A DNA stretch of 40,727 nucleotides, from the NCBI GenBank assembly GCA_900757465.1, contig CAAENY010000013.1, positions 1 through 40,727 on the forward strand, in the 5' to 3' direction. Position numbers and translations under genes: made by a program. Positions 23,846 through 31,707 of the stretch are shown here, piece after piece. This DNA comes from an uncultured Collinsella sp. (GTDB lineage Bacteria > Actinomycetota > Coriobacteriia > Coriobacteriales > Coriobacteriaceae). The notes below the pieces were generated by a model. That model ran no database searches. It saw nothing but the letters and a program-made list of their open reading frames with translations, and was not told the DNA's origin. Within the stretch, counting starts at the first letter, position 1, and each line of letters begins with the position of its first letter.

Positions 23846-26800
23846 ATGGCGAACACCCAGAACTATATTAACCACCTGCTGCAGAACACCGGCATTACGC
23901 CGGCATGCAGCGAAGAAGAGCGCTTGGCTGCCGAGGATATCGCTCAGATCTTCCGCAACCACGGCTTTGATCCCGAGGTTCAGGAGTTCAATGCCCCGGC
24001 GCCCAGTAGGTTGGCATTTGCCGTTACCGGTATTCTTGCGTTTGCCGGCGCCCTGCTGATGGGCATCGGCGGCGGTATCGGCTTGGTCGGCACCTTGCTG
24101 GCCATCATCGGCGCCGTTCTTTACGTGCTCGAGCGCACGGGCCACCCCGTGGTTTCGCGCCTGGGCAAGACGGGCGTGAGCCAAAATGTCATCGCCTACC
24201 ACAAGGCCTCGGGCCCGCTCGCGTCTCCGCGCAACCGCCCGGTGGTCGTTGTCGCACACTACGACTCTCCCCGTGCTGAGCTGCTCGCCCGCGAGCCCTA
24301 TGCTTCGTATCGTGCGCTCATCGCCAAGCTGTTGCCCGTTGCCACGGTTGCCCCTGCTGCCGTTGCCGTCCTGCGTATCCTGCCGCTCCCCGGCGCGCTC
24401 AAGGTTCTGCTGTGGATTGTCGCGATCCTCGCTTCCCTCGTTGCACTTGTCAACGCGGCAAACATCATCTCTAACCGCCACATTCTTCCCTATACGTCCG
24501 GCGCGGTGTGCAACAAATCTTCTGTCGCCGCTATGCTCGGCGTCATGGACAACGTTGCTCCCTTCCAGGGCGAAAACGAGTTTCCCGACGATGTTCCGTT
24601 CGATACCTATTTTGGGGAGCAGAAGCGTCGTGCCGAGGAAATGGCGCGCGCGGCGGCGGAGTATGCCGCGGCCCAGCAGCAAAACGACTACGGCAACACC
24701 ATCGAGTATGAAGAGCCTACCTACGCCGAGGACGAGTTCGGTCAGCCGATTGCTCCCGACGCTCAGGCCGAGCCCGAACAGGGTGAGGCTTTCGACGAGC
24801 AGATTGAGGGCTTTGAGGGTGCGTCTGCCGACGAGACGCTGATTGGCGCCATAGTGCCCGAGGATCAGAATCAGGCTGTCCAGACCGAAGAGTTCAATGA
24901 CGAGGTTTCCGCTGCCGAGCCGGCGGAGGAGCCTGTCGCGGCCGAGCCCGAGCCCAAGCTCTATCGCAATGCCGCCGGCAACATCCGCTTTGGTTCGGAT
25001 GCCATCCGTGCGCTCGGAATGCTTCCCGAGTCCTGCACGCTCGATTACGAGGAGGGCGAGGAGCCGACGTTTGAGCCCGAGCCTGCCCCCGTCGTGACTG
25101 CGCCTGCGCCCGTTGCCACCGTGGATGATGAGTCTGCCGCGGTTACCGCTGCCGTTGCCGAGCCCGAGGCGGTGTCCGCGATCGATTCCGCGGCAGGACT
25201 GGACATTTTGGCTCCCGCCGCGCCGGCGCAAGACGTTGCGGACGAGTCTGACGACGATTACGTTGAACAGCCGAGGCGCGTGTCTTACGAGAGCGATACT
25301 GATTTCTCGGCCGAGATTCCCGCGGCAACGCCCCATGCCGATATTGCATCCGCGTTCTCTTCGATTGGCGCCAGCGCTTCCAACTTCTTTAAGGGTGCGC
25401 TTGCAAAGGGCAAGAAATTTGTCGACGATTTCGAGGAGAAGCGCGCTGCCGCACGCGAGGCTGCCGAGCAGGAGGCTATCGCTCAGCAGCAGGCAGCCGA
25501 GGCGGCACGTAAGCGCGCGGCGCAAGAGTTCGAGCAGAACGAGGCTATGCAGTCCGGGCCCGTCGACGCTGCCGAAGCTACGACGTCCTTTGAGTCCCAG
25601 CAACCGACGTCCGCGGATGTTGTTGAGGCAACAACGTCTTTCGAGGCTCAGCAGCACGTCGATAGCACCATGTCGTTTGATGCCGCGCAGTTCGATTCCA
25701 CGATAACGTTTGAAAAGCAGGGCACCGCGATTGCCGAGCCCCTTCCTGTTTCCGATGAGCAGGGCGACGCGGTGGACGATGACGAGCCTATTGATGCTGC
25801 CGAAATCCAAGATGCCGCCGGGGACGAGCCCGTCGAGGCCAACTCTGACGAAGAGCAATACGCGGCAGCCAAGCAAGATGATTCGACCGAGGCCGAGCAG
25901 GAGGAAGTGCCTGCGGTTTCCGAGGCTCCCGAGACAAATGAGTCGAGGCCTTACTCCACGCAGATTTTCACCATGCCGACTCCGAGTGGTCCCGGTGCCA
26001 CGGTTGCCAATGTCGCTCCCACCCAGGACGAAACGGTCGATTCCCTTATGGCCCAGATTTCCTCCCAGGCATCGCCGCGTCCGCAGATGGATGTTCCCGA
26101 TCCGGCGTCGGCACCGTCGCCTGCACCTTCCTCGTCTCCGCTGGCTTCGGTCCCCGATCCGTCGCTGCCGTCGATGAAGCAGGCAAACGTTGCATCTCGC
26201 ACGTCGCTGTTCGACCTTCCCGATCCCTCTGCCCAGGTCAACGACCCCTTTGCTACCGCCCAGGGTCCCGAACCCACATCGGCACCCGTTGTGCCTCCCA
26301 TGCCCGTTGCGTCGGGCGCTCAGCCGATCGAGACCATTTCGGCTCCCGCCCCGGCGGCACCCAAGTCTCGTAAGCGCGGCCTGGGTGGCCTGTTCGGTCG
26401 TAAAAAGAAAAACGAGCAGGATAGCATGAGCGACTGGCTGGGCGTCGAAGACGATTACGATGCCAAGAAGTCCGGTCGCGGTATCGGTTCGTGGGATAAC
26501 TTCGAGGACGATAACGATGGCTGGAAGGGCGGCGCTACGTCTTCCGACGGCGCTTCTTCCGAAGATATGCTCTCGGCTGTCGCCTCTATGGGCGATGATG
26601 AGCTGCTCGGTCACGATATCTGGTTTGTGGCAACGGGCGCCTCGGATTGTGATGGCGCCGGTATGAAGGCCTTCTTGGCATCGCATCGCGACAAGCTCCG
26701 TGGCGTATTCTTCATCAATCTTGAATCCGTCGGCGCCGGTAGGCTTTCGGTGGTGACGGTCGAGGGCGAACAGCAGCTGCTCAAGGGCGATCGCCGCATC

Positions 26801-27043
26801 ATGAACCTGGTCAGCAAGGTGTGCAAGTCGTTCCATGTCGATTGTGGCGCGCTCGAGATGCCCTATGCCAAGACCGATGCCTATGCCGCGCTCGAGGCGA
26901 GCCGCCGAGCCCTCACCATCGCCGGCGTGGACGGCACGCGTCTGGCTTGCGCTCGTACCGAGGACGACCTGCCCCACAATGTCAACCCGACGAACATTGC
27001 CACGGTATCCGAGGTCGTGACCGAGGTTATCCGCCGTTCGTAG
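23846..27043 (+). CDS. Membrane M28-like peptidase homologue with long disordered insert
   Basis: A 1065-aa protein. ATG at 23846 has GGAG at 5 nt; an in-frame start at 23696 lacks one. Two membrane hairpins (about 55-95 and 158-207) flank VVVVAHYDSPR, the first metal-binding motif of M28 aminopeptidases (H138, D140). SSVAAMLGVMD (225-235) matches the next family segment, but the bridging Asp position appears to be Cys222. Residues about 245-915 are an acidic, Ala/Pro/Glu/Ser-rich insert with a short coiled coil (near 530-580) and degenerate TTSFE and PDP repeats. The fold resumes at DIWFVATGASDCDGAGMKAF (924 on), then INLESVGAG and PHNVNP. Several ligands look substituted, so activity is doubtful. 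Confidence 0.75.
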   Translation: MANTQNYINHLLQNTGITPACSEEERLAAEDIAQIFRNHGFDPEVQEFNAPAPSRLAFAVTGILAFAGALLMGIGGGIGLVGTLLAIIGAVLYVLERTGHPVVSRLGKTGVSQNVIAYHKASGPLASPRNRPVVVVAHYDSPRAELLAREPYASYRALIAKLLPVATVAPAAVAVLRILPLPGALKVLLWIVAILASLVALVNAANIISNRHILPYTSGAVCNKSSVAAMLGVMDNVAPFQGENEFPDDVPFDTYFGEQKRRAEEMARAAAEYAAAQQQNDYGNTIEYEEPTYAEDEFGQPIAPDAQAEPEQGEAFDEQIEGFEGASADETLIGAIVPEDQNQAVQTEEFNDEVSAAEPAEEPVAAEPEPKLYRNAAGNIRFGSDAIRALGMLPESCTLDYEEGEEPTFEPEPAPVVTAPAPVATVDDESAAVTAAVAEPEAVSAIDSAAGLDILAPAAPAQDVADESDDDYVEQPRRVSYESDTDFSAEIPAATPHADIASAFSSIGASASNFFKGALAKGKKFVDDFEEKRAAAREAAEQEAIAQQQAAEAARKRAAQEFEQNEAMQSGPVDAAEATTSFESQQPTSADVVEATTSFEAQQHVDSTMSFDAAQFDSTITFEKQGTAIAEPLPVSDEQGDAVDDDEPIDAAEIQDAAGDEPVEANSDEEQYAAAKQDDSTEAEQEEVPAVSEAPETNESRPYSTQIFTMPTPSGPGATVANVAPTQDETVDSLMAQISSQASPRPQMDVPDPASAPSPAPSSSPLASVPDPSLPSMKQANVASRTSLFDLPDPSAQVNDPFATAQGPEPTSAPVVPPMPVASGAQPIETISAPAPAAPKSRKRGLGGLFGRKKKNEQDSMSDWLGVEDDYDAKKSGRGIGSWDNFEDDNDGWKGGATSSDGASSEDMLSAVASMGDDELLGHDIWFVATGASDCDGAGMKAFLASHRDKLRGVFFINLESVGAGRLSVVTVEGEQQLLKGDRRIMNLVSKVCKSFHVDCGALEMPYAKTDAYAALEASRRALTIAGVDGTRLACARTEDDLPHNVNPTNIATVSEVVTEVIRRS

Positions 27044-27064
27044 ACGGAGCTCTAAGGAGTCAAC

Positions 27065-27283
27065 GTGTTTTCGTATATTAAGCGCCATTGGCCTGTCTAC
27101 GTGATTTTGACCTTGATTGCCATTGCGTTAGGATTTGGGGCTGCCTACATCGTGGGTGCAAAGGGCTCGACCCCCGCCTCCGCAATCAGCGAAGAGGTGG
27201 AGCAAGAACAGAGTACGGGTGCCGATGGGATTCCTGAGTCCGAGCAGGCAATCGTTGATGGTGGATCTTCGTCTGCAGAGTAG
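27065..27283 (+). CDS. Small single-pass membrane protein
   Basis: A 72-aa protein of unknown function, with a GTG start after AAGGAG at 5 nt, 21 nt downstream of the M28-like gene. Residues 10-32 are a membrane helix (VYVILTLIAIALGFGAAYIV), followed by an acidic Ser/Glu-rich tail, probably extracytoplasmic. Cotranscription with the M28-like gene is likely. Confidence 0.7.
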   Translation: MFSYIKRHWPVYVILTLIAIALGFGAAYIVGAKGSTPASAISEEVEQEQSTGADGIPESEQAIVDGGSSSAE

Positions 27284-27304
27284 ATACGGCGATTTAAATG
27301 ATTG

Positions 27305-27342
27305 AAAGCGGGCGAGCCGGGGGACTGGGTCGCCCGCTTTTT
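27305..27342 (+). terminator. Terminator after the M28-like operon
   Basis: An 11-bp perfect stem (27305-27315 with 27330-27340) has a 14-nt loop and five T. The adhesin gene ends just beyond it on the other strand, so the hairpin may serve both, though the minus-strand T-tail is weak. Confidence 0.8.
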
Positions 27343-27349
27343 CATCGCG

Positions 27350-30300
27350 CTAGTGCTTCTTTGGGATCGACCTAAGGCGAGCGAACCATAGGGCTGCGGC
27401 ACCCGAGGTCAGGAGTGCGGTGATGCAAGCGGCGATGGGAGCTGATCCTGTTGCCGGTAGGTCCTGCGGTAGGGTACAGCGTTGAATGACACGGTCCTCG
27501 TCATGTGACTCAAGTTTATCGCCGCCGCCGTTGCGGCAAAGATCGACGCGTGCGCTGTTGGTGAGTGCGGTTTGGGGCGTATAAGCCGACCTCGCCTGCA
27601 TGTGCACGATTGCGCCCCGAGCGTCTGTGCCAAGGATTGCTTTGGCATCGTCAAGGTCGTCGTGCTCATCTTTGAGATCATCGCGGGTCCAAGAATCCGC
27701 ATCGCTTCGAGTCGTAAAGTCGGCGGCTACCGCACCGTATTCAATCCGAATGCCCGTTACGACGGTATTGGATGCAAGGTCGAGTTCTTTCGCCTCGAGT
27801 GTGGTGGATTCCGTGGTCGAGACATCCGCCTTCCAGAGGTGCCAACCGTCGTAATCGACGAGGCGGCAATCCTCACCCAGACTCTCCCTTACTTCGTCGG
27901 ACTCTAGCCAAGGATTTTCGTGCCCATCGTCAAGTGTCGCGTTTGCCGGCTCATCGACGTCTGTCGAGTCCAACGGCGTCGTGCGATACCACACGTTGCA
28001 CAGACCATTGAGGTCGCCGATGGCGACGGGGGTTTCGATTGAGACGAATCTCGCCGTATCGTCCTCGGCACACTCAAGATTATCGGTAATTGTGAACTCA
28101 TCAACCCAAGTAGCGGAATCGTTTCGAGCGTCGATGGTATAGGAGAAAAGCCCATCCGTATTGCTTTGCATCGCGGCACGGTTTTTACCATCGCCGTTAG
28201 CCAACAGGCCCTTTTCGATAGGCTGGACAAGTTCCTGACGCTTGTCGACCTGCCCCTTGATCTCGATGGGCGCATCCTTCATCGCGACGAATTGGACTTC
28301 TCCCGTATCCTTTATTTCAAATGTTATCTCCTCGGCAAGGTCATAGGTCCGCGGAGACATCGTTTCGCGCAACGAGTAGGTGCCGGGTGCAAGATGTTCG
28401 ACGCGGTGCGGCTTGTCGGATGAGGTCCAGGAGTCTATTTCGATTTTATCGGGACCATATAAGGTGAGTTGTGCGCCTTCCACTTCCTGCTCACCGCTTG
28501 CATCGACCTTGGAGATATCAACCTTGGTGTAATCGTCGGATACGTTAAGCCGTGCTTCTACAACGGGTGTTTTCTGGTCGGCATAAGTAAGGTCGACAAT
28601 ATGGGTTGTCTGATCGAGCAAGAAGCCTGCCGGCGCTTGAGTCTCGACAACCTCGTAGCGTGCGGTCCCAGATCCCAGTGGGAGGTTGTCCGCGCGTGCT
28701 TCTCCAGTTTCATCCGTCGTGACGGTCGCGACAGTCTCACCGTCGAGCGCGGCAATGCTACCGTCGGGGCGCACGATATCACCTGAGGCACGGATCTCAA
28801 AGACGGCGCCCGCGAGGCTGCTGCCGTCTACGGCATCGGTTTTAACGATCCTGATGTTTCCGGTCGCGGCGCGGTCATAATACGAGGCGATTGCAACGGG
28901 CGTTAGGTTCATGTCGGCGGGTATGTTTACCTCGATCTCTTCGCCGACAAGATAGGGCTCTTTGGCCGAGGTTTCGCGTACATAATAGGTGCCCGGCACG
29001 AGCGATTCGGGCAGTGTGACGGTCCCGGTCGCGTCAGTCGTAAAGGTGTCCATTACGTTATGTGCTGGATACCAGCAAGTTTGTGAGACAGGTTCGTGAT
29101 TGCTGTCGAGTAGTTGGAAGGTGAATCCGGCTAGTGGAACAGAAGCGCCTGTTTGGGCATCGCGTTTTATAATTTGGAGATGCGTCGACAGAGCGTGGTT
29201 GTCCACGATATATTGAAGCTCGGCGCCGTCGGAAATTTGATTGGCCCCGACGGTCCATTCCCCTGCACGTTTAAAACCCTCGGGGACGGTTTCCGGAACC
29301 TCGCGAACCGTGTAGCCGGCACGGTCATATGGGACGGCTCCGTGGACACCGGCGGGTCGCTTGCCTGTGCCGAACCATGCTTCGGGCTGATCTTTGGTGG
29401 AGGCAAAGCCATAGATGTTTGTGGTCAGTGTGCCAACAACCTGCTGAGAGCTGTTGCTGACAACCTCAAAGACAACACCTCCTGCCGGCTGCTCCAGGCC
29501 GGATTGGTCGCTATTGCCGCAGTCCTTGAATTTGGAAATCTCAAAGTCAAACGCAATGGGGATATCGGAAACGCGAGATTCGATCTCGACCACGTCTGAA
29601 TCGCCGAGCTGGTCGGCTCCAACGGTATAGGTCCAGCTGTCGTTGGATGGTAGATAGCCCTCGGGGGCTTTTGATTCATAGATGGTAAAGGTTCCTAAGG
29701 GGACATCGACGAGGGTGGCCCGACCACTTTCGTCAGTCGTGAGAATTTGCGACCATCCAGGGGTTGATTGCGACACACACGTGAACTCTGCTCCTGCGAG
29801 TGAAGATCCCACCTGGGGGCCGGCATTCGTCGCGGCATCGAGTTTTACGACATGCAGGGTGATGGCGCCGGGTTGTTCATCGATGGCGACCTGCCCGCCG
29901 TCATTCCCCGTGGTAAAGGCAATGCGATCGTGGCGGGGGATATAGCCGGTCGGCGCCTTCGTTTCAACTAGGTAGTATGCCGTGTTGGGCAGAAGTGTTG
30001 CTTGCGCTTGACCGTTGCTGTCCATCTGGATGGTGCCGACACGCGCGCCGCCGGCGCTCTCAAAAATATCGAATGTTGCCCCGGTAAACTGATAGGTATT
30101 GTTTCCGCTGGTAATGGCAGCATTTGCAGACTGCTTTTGGAAGGAAACAGAGACCGCCGGCAGTACATAGAGCATGTCTTGACGTTTGCTGCCGCCCGAT
30201 ACGGCTCCTAGATAGCGCCGCGCGCGGTGTGGAGCGGCTTTGATGCTTCCTGATTTTGCGCTGTCGTGGAGCCACCGCGCAGCCGCCACGACTTCATTGT

Positions 30301-30781
30301 CGGCGGTAAAGTGCCCACTCTTGGTTTTGCCCTGAGCGGTCGTGTAGGAGTAGGTGCCGTCGACATGGGTAGTGCCGTTGAGCATCCATACGGCAAGCTG
30401 GGTGGCGGCGCGGGCGCGATCTGGTGAAAGATGGTAACCGCCAAACGACGTGGCGGTAGGATATCCGTGACAAACGATTGCCGCGAACTCGTCGTCGAGC
30501 CACGCCCAGCCTTGATCAAAGTTGAGCCATGGGCCGCCCGGCTTGGTGGGGCCGGGGCGCTCCTGGTTCATGCAGTAGGCAACTGAGGCGTCTTGAGCTT
30601 CATACTTGCCGATGAAGAAGGGCCCACAATCATCGCTAATAGTGCGGAAGCCGAGATGGTCGTAGCCATCGACGGCAAATGCGGCCCCCGGTGCCAGGCA
30701 GCCGAAAAGCAGGAAGAGGAGCAGGAGCAGCGGGCCTGTTGCGATTGCGCTGTGGACAGAGTGCGTGGGTGCGTTGGACAT
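27350..30781 (-). CDS. LPATG-anchored thioester/Cna-B surface adhesin
   Basis: A 1143-aa cell-wall protein. The signal peptide ends near residue 36 (PGAAFA). Residues about 37-195 look like a thioester domain: C70 (AYCMNQERPG) and Q128 in TQLAVWML would form the Cys-Gln thioester used for covalent host attachment in known TIE proteins. About six Cna-B/SpaA repeats follow (near 209-303, 307-410, 413-540, 545-640, 650-755, 758-850), each opening with a KLDA/KRDA/KTDA/KVDA-like Lys strand and closing with ETxAPxGY (for example LVETKAPTGY). A larger domain follows, then LPATG (1108-1112), a membrane helix and a basic tail. No sortase gene is in the window. GGAG precedes the ATG. Confidence 0.9.
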   Translation of the reverse strand: MSNAPTHSVHSAIATGPLLLLLFLLFGCLAPGAAFAVDGYDHLGFRTISDDCGPFFIGKYEAQDASVAYCMNQERPGPTKPGGPWLNFDQGWAWLDDEFAAIVCHGYPTATSFGGYHLSPDRARAATQLAVWMLNGTTHVDGTYSYTTAQGKTKSGHFTADNEVVAAARWLHDSAKSGSIKAAPHRARRYLGAVSGGSKRQDMLYVLPAVSVSFQKQSANAAITSGNNTYQFTGATFDIFESAGGARVGTIQMDSNGQAQATLLPNTAYYLVETKAPTGYIPRHDRIAFTTGNDGGQVAIDEQPGAITLHVVKLDAATNAGPQVGSSLAGAEFTCVSQSTPGWSQILTTDESGRATLVDVPLGTFTIYESKAPEGYLPSNDSWTYTVGADQLGDSDVVEIESRVSDIPIAFDFEISKFKDCGNSDQSGLEQPAGGVVFEVVSNSSQQVVGTLTTNIYGFASTKDQPEAWFGTGKRPAGVHGAVPYDRAGYTVREVPETVPEGFKRAGEWTVGANQISDGAELQYIVDNHALSTHLQIIKRDAQTGASVPLAGFTFQLLDSNHEPVSQTCWYPAHNVMDTFTTDATGTVTLPESLVPGTYYVRETSAKEPYLVGEEIEVNIPADMNLTPVAIASYYDRAATGNIRIVKTDAVDGSSLAGAVFEIRASGDIVRPDGSIAALDGETVATVTTDETGEARADNLPLGSGTARYEVVETQAPAGFLLDQTTHIVDLTYADQKTPVVEARLNVSDDYTKVDISKVDASGEQEVEGAQLTLYGPDKIEIDSWTSSDKPHRVEHLAPGTYSLRETMSPRTYDLAEEITFEIKDTGEVQFVAMKDAPIEIKGQVDKRQELVQPIEKGLLANGDGKNRAAMQSNTDGLFSYTIDARNDSATWVDEFTITDNLECAEDDTARFVSIETPVAIGDLNGLCNVWYRTTPLDSTDVDEPANATLDDGHENPWLESDEVRESLGEDCRLVDYDGWHLWKADVSTTESTTLEAKELDLASNTVVTGIRIEYGAVAADFTTRSDADSWTRDDLKDEHDDLDDAKAILGTDARGAIVHMQARSAYTPQTALTNSARVDLCRNGGGDKLESHDEDRVIQRCTLPQDLPATGSAPIAACITALLTSGAAALWFARLRSIPKKH

Positions 30782-30792
30782 GGCTGCTCCTT

Positions 30793-30833
30793 ATCCCTCG
30801 TGCGCCGCACGGGGAGGCCGCGGCGCTTGGGAT
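30793..30833 (-). promoter_or_regulatory. Hairpin leader before the adhesin start
   Basis: An outer 5-bp stem (30793-30797 with 30829-30833) encloses a perfect 7-bp GC stem (30802-30808 with 30820-30826), about 15 nt upstream of the adhesin ATG and next to AAGGAG. It could influence translation. The rest of 30834-31030 shows no gene and no clear promoter. Confidence 0.4.
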
Positions 30834-31035
30834 GAGGCTACCGCCATAGTTCATGCGGGTAAGTACCAGAAGCTGACCAAAAGCTTGCCCGATTTCTGAC
30901 AAATCGAGCTCAAATACAACAATCAGATAAAAGTGCAGGTAGAAGATGGTAAGAAAAGAAAGACAAAGGTCCTCATCTCCACAATTGGCGCGGTTTTCAA
31001 ACGATTCTCCACAGCTAAAACAAGCATCGACACCC

Positions 31036-31065
31036 TTGTATCGAACAAGACAACCGCGTTATACT
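31036..31065 (+). promoter_or_regulatory. tRNA-Gly promoter
   Basis: TTGTAT (31036-31041) and TATACT (31060-31065) are 18 bp apart, 13 bp before the tRNA. Confidence 0.75.
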
Positions 31066-31078
31066 AGCCAACACACAA

Positions 31079-31153
31079 GCGGGCATCGCCAAGTGGTAAG
31101 GCATCAGCTTCCCAAGCTGACACTCGCGGGTTCGAGTCCCGTTGCCCGCTCCA
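31079..31153 (+). tRNA. tRNA-Gly (anticodon CCC)
   Basis: A 7-bp acceptor stem (31079-31085 with 31143-31149), a discriminator T and encoded CCA (31151-31153). The anticodon stem CAGCT/AGCTG encloses TTCCCAA, giving CCC. The T-arm is CGGGTTCGAGTCCCG (31127-31141). Its last 18 bases recur downstream. Confidence 0.96.
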
Positions 31154-31165
31154 TTCGAATTTCAG

Positions 31166-31196
31166 GCACGGTAACGTTTCGTTACCGTGCTTTTTT
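31166..31196 (+). terminator. Terminator of tRNA-Gly
   Basis: An 11-bp perfect stem (31166-31176 with 31180-31190), a 3-nt loop and six T, 12 nt after the tRNA. Confidence 0.92.
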
Positions 31197-31207
31197 CAAT
31201 AAAGTGC

Positions 31208-31222
31208 CGGGACTCGAACCCG
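31208..31222 (-). repeat. Inverted copy of the tRNA-Gly T-arm
   Basis: CGGGACTCGAACCCG is the exact reverse complement of the T-arm at 31127-31141. The two copies flank the terminator. Confidence 0.85.
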
Positions 31223-31240
31223 ACAGGGTGCGAGCGTTAA

Positions 31241-31344
31241 ATAAACGCGAAGCGTTTATAGCGAGCAGGCAAGGTCGCCGATAGGCGGCCGCAGCCGGTG
31301 CGTATTTGCGAAGCAAATACGCGGACGTCCCGTTGCCCGCTCCA
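31241..31344 (+). repeat. tRNA-Gly tail repeat, unit 1
   Basis: Contains hairpin A (31241-31259; 8-bp stem, GAA loop), then GCAGCCGGTG, hairpin B (31300-31322; 10-bp stem, GAA loop) and an exact 18-base copy of the tRNA 3' end, GTCCCGTTGCCCGCTCCA (31327-31344). Confidence 0.85.
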
Positions 31345-31474
31345 CCGAGCGCGGAAGACCTCGGGACGGCCAATTCAACAAAGTCTCCCCCATCGTCTCC
31401 GTGAATCCGAGGAGATTGCCGCAGCCGGTGCGCGTCCGCGACGCGGGCGCGCGGACGTCCCGTTGCCCGCTCCA
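31345..31474 (+). repeat. tRNA-Gly tail repeat, unit 2
   Basis: A 130-bp unit ending in GCAGCCGGTG, hairpin B with a different stem sequence (31430-31452, GAC loop, one G-T pair) and a second exact 18-base tRNA 3' end (31457-31474). Its first 33 bases resemble those of unit 3. Confidence 0.85.
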
Positions 31475-31605
31475 TGGAGCAAGGAAGATTTCGGGAATGG
31501 TAGATTCAGCCCGCTTTGCTCCCGCACTTCCCCGGATCTCGGTATGCCACTGAAGCCGGTGCGGATTTGCGAAGCAAATACGCGGATGTCCCCATGGCCG
31601 CTCCA
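31475..31605 (+). repeat. tRNA-Gly tail repeat, unit 3
   Basis: A 131-bp unit ending in GAAGCCGGTG, hairpin B (31561-31583; GAA loop, one mismatch) and a diverged tRNA 3' end (31588-31605, 15 of 18 matches, CCA kept). Confidence 0.8.
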
Positions 31606-31707
31606 ATTCCAAAATGTTAGGTTAATGCCTACTGCCCATACTTGCACCTGCGCACGGTACAATGGTTGGGTTACGACCAACGTGCCAATAACCAAAAAGG
31701 AGCCGCT

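Noticed and set aside
23795..27088. Very long minus-strand open frame opposite the M28-like gene
   Set aside because: Its Arg/Gly-rich low-complexity product mirrors the Ala/Pro/Glu codons of the opposite strand. The plus-strand gene has recognisable motifs and a ribosome binding site.
30782..31030. Cyclic-di-GMP or other known riboswitch upstream of the adhesin
   Set aside because: Only simple nested stems are visible; the conserved core sequences of the riboswitch classes I know are missing.
31154..31612. CRISPR-like array or minus-strand repeat protein across the tRNA-Gly tail repeats
   Set aside because: The repeats have a 130-bp period, contain tRNA ends and hairpins, and no cas genes are near. 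The minus-strand reading frames are Arg-rich translations of these repeats without ribosome binding sites.
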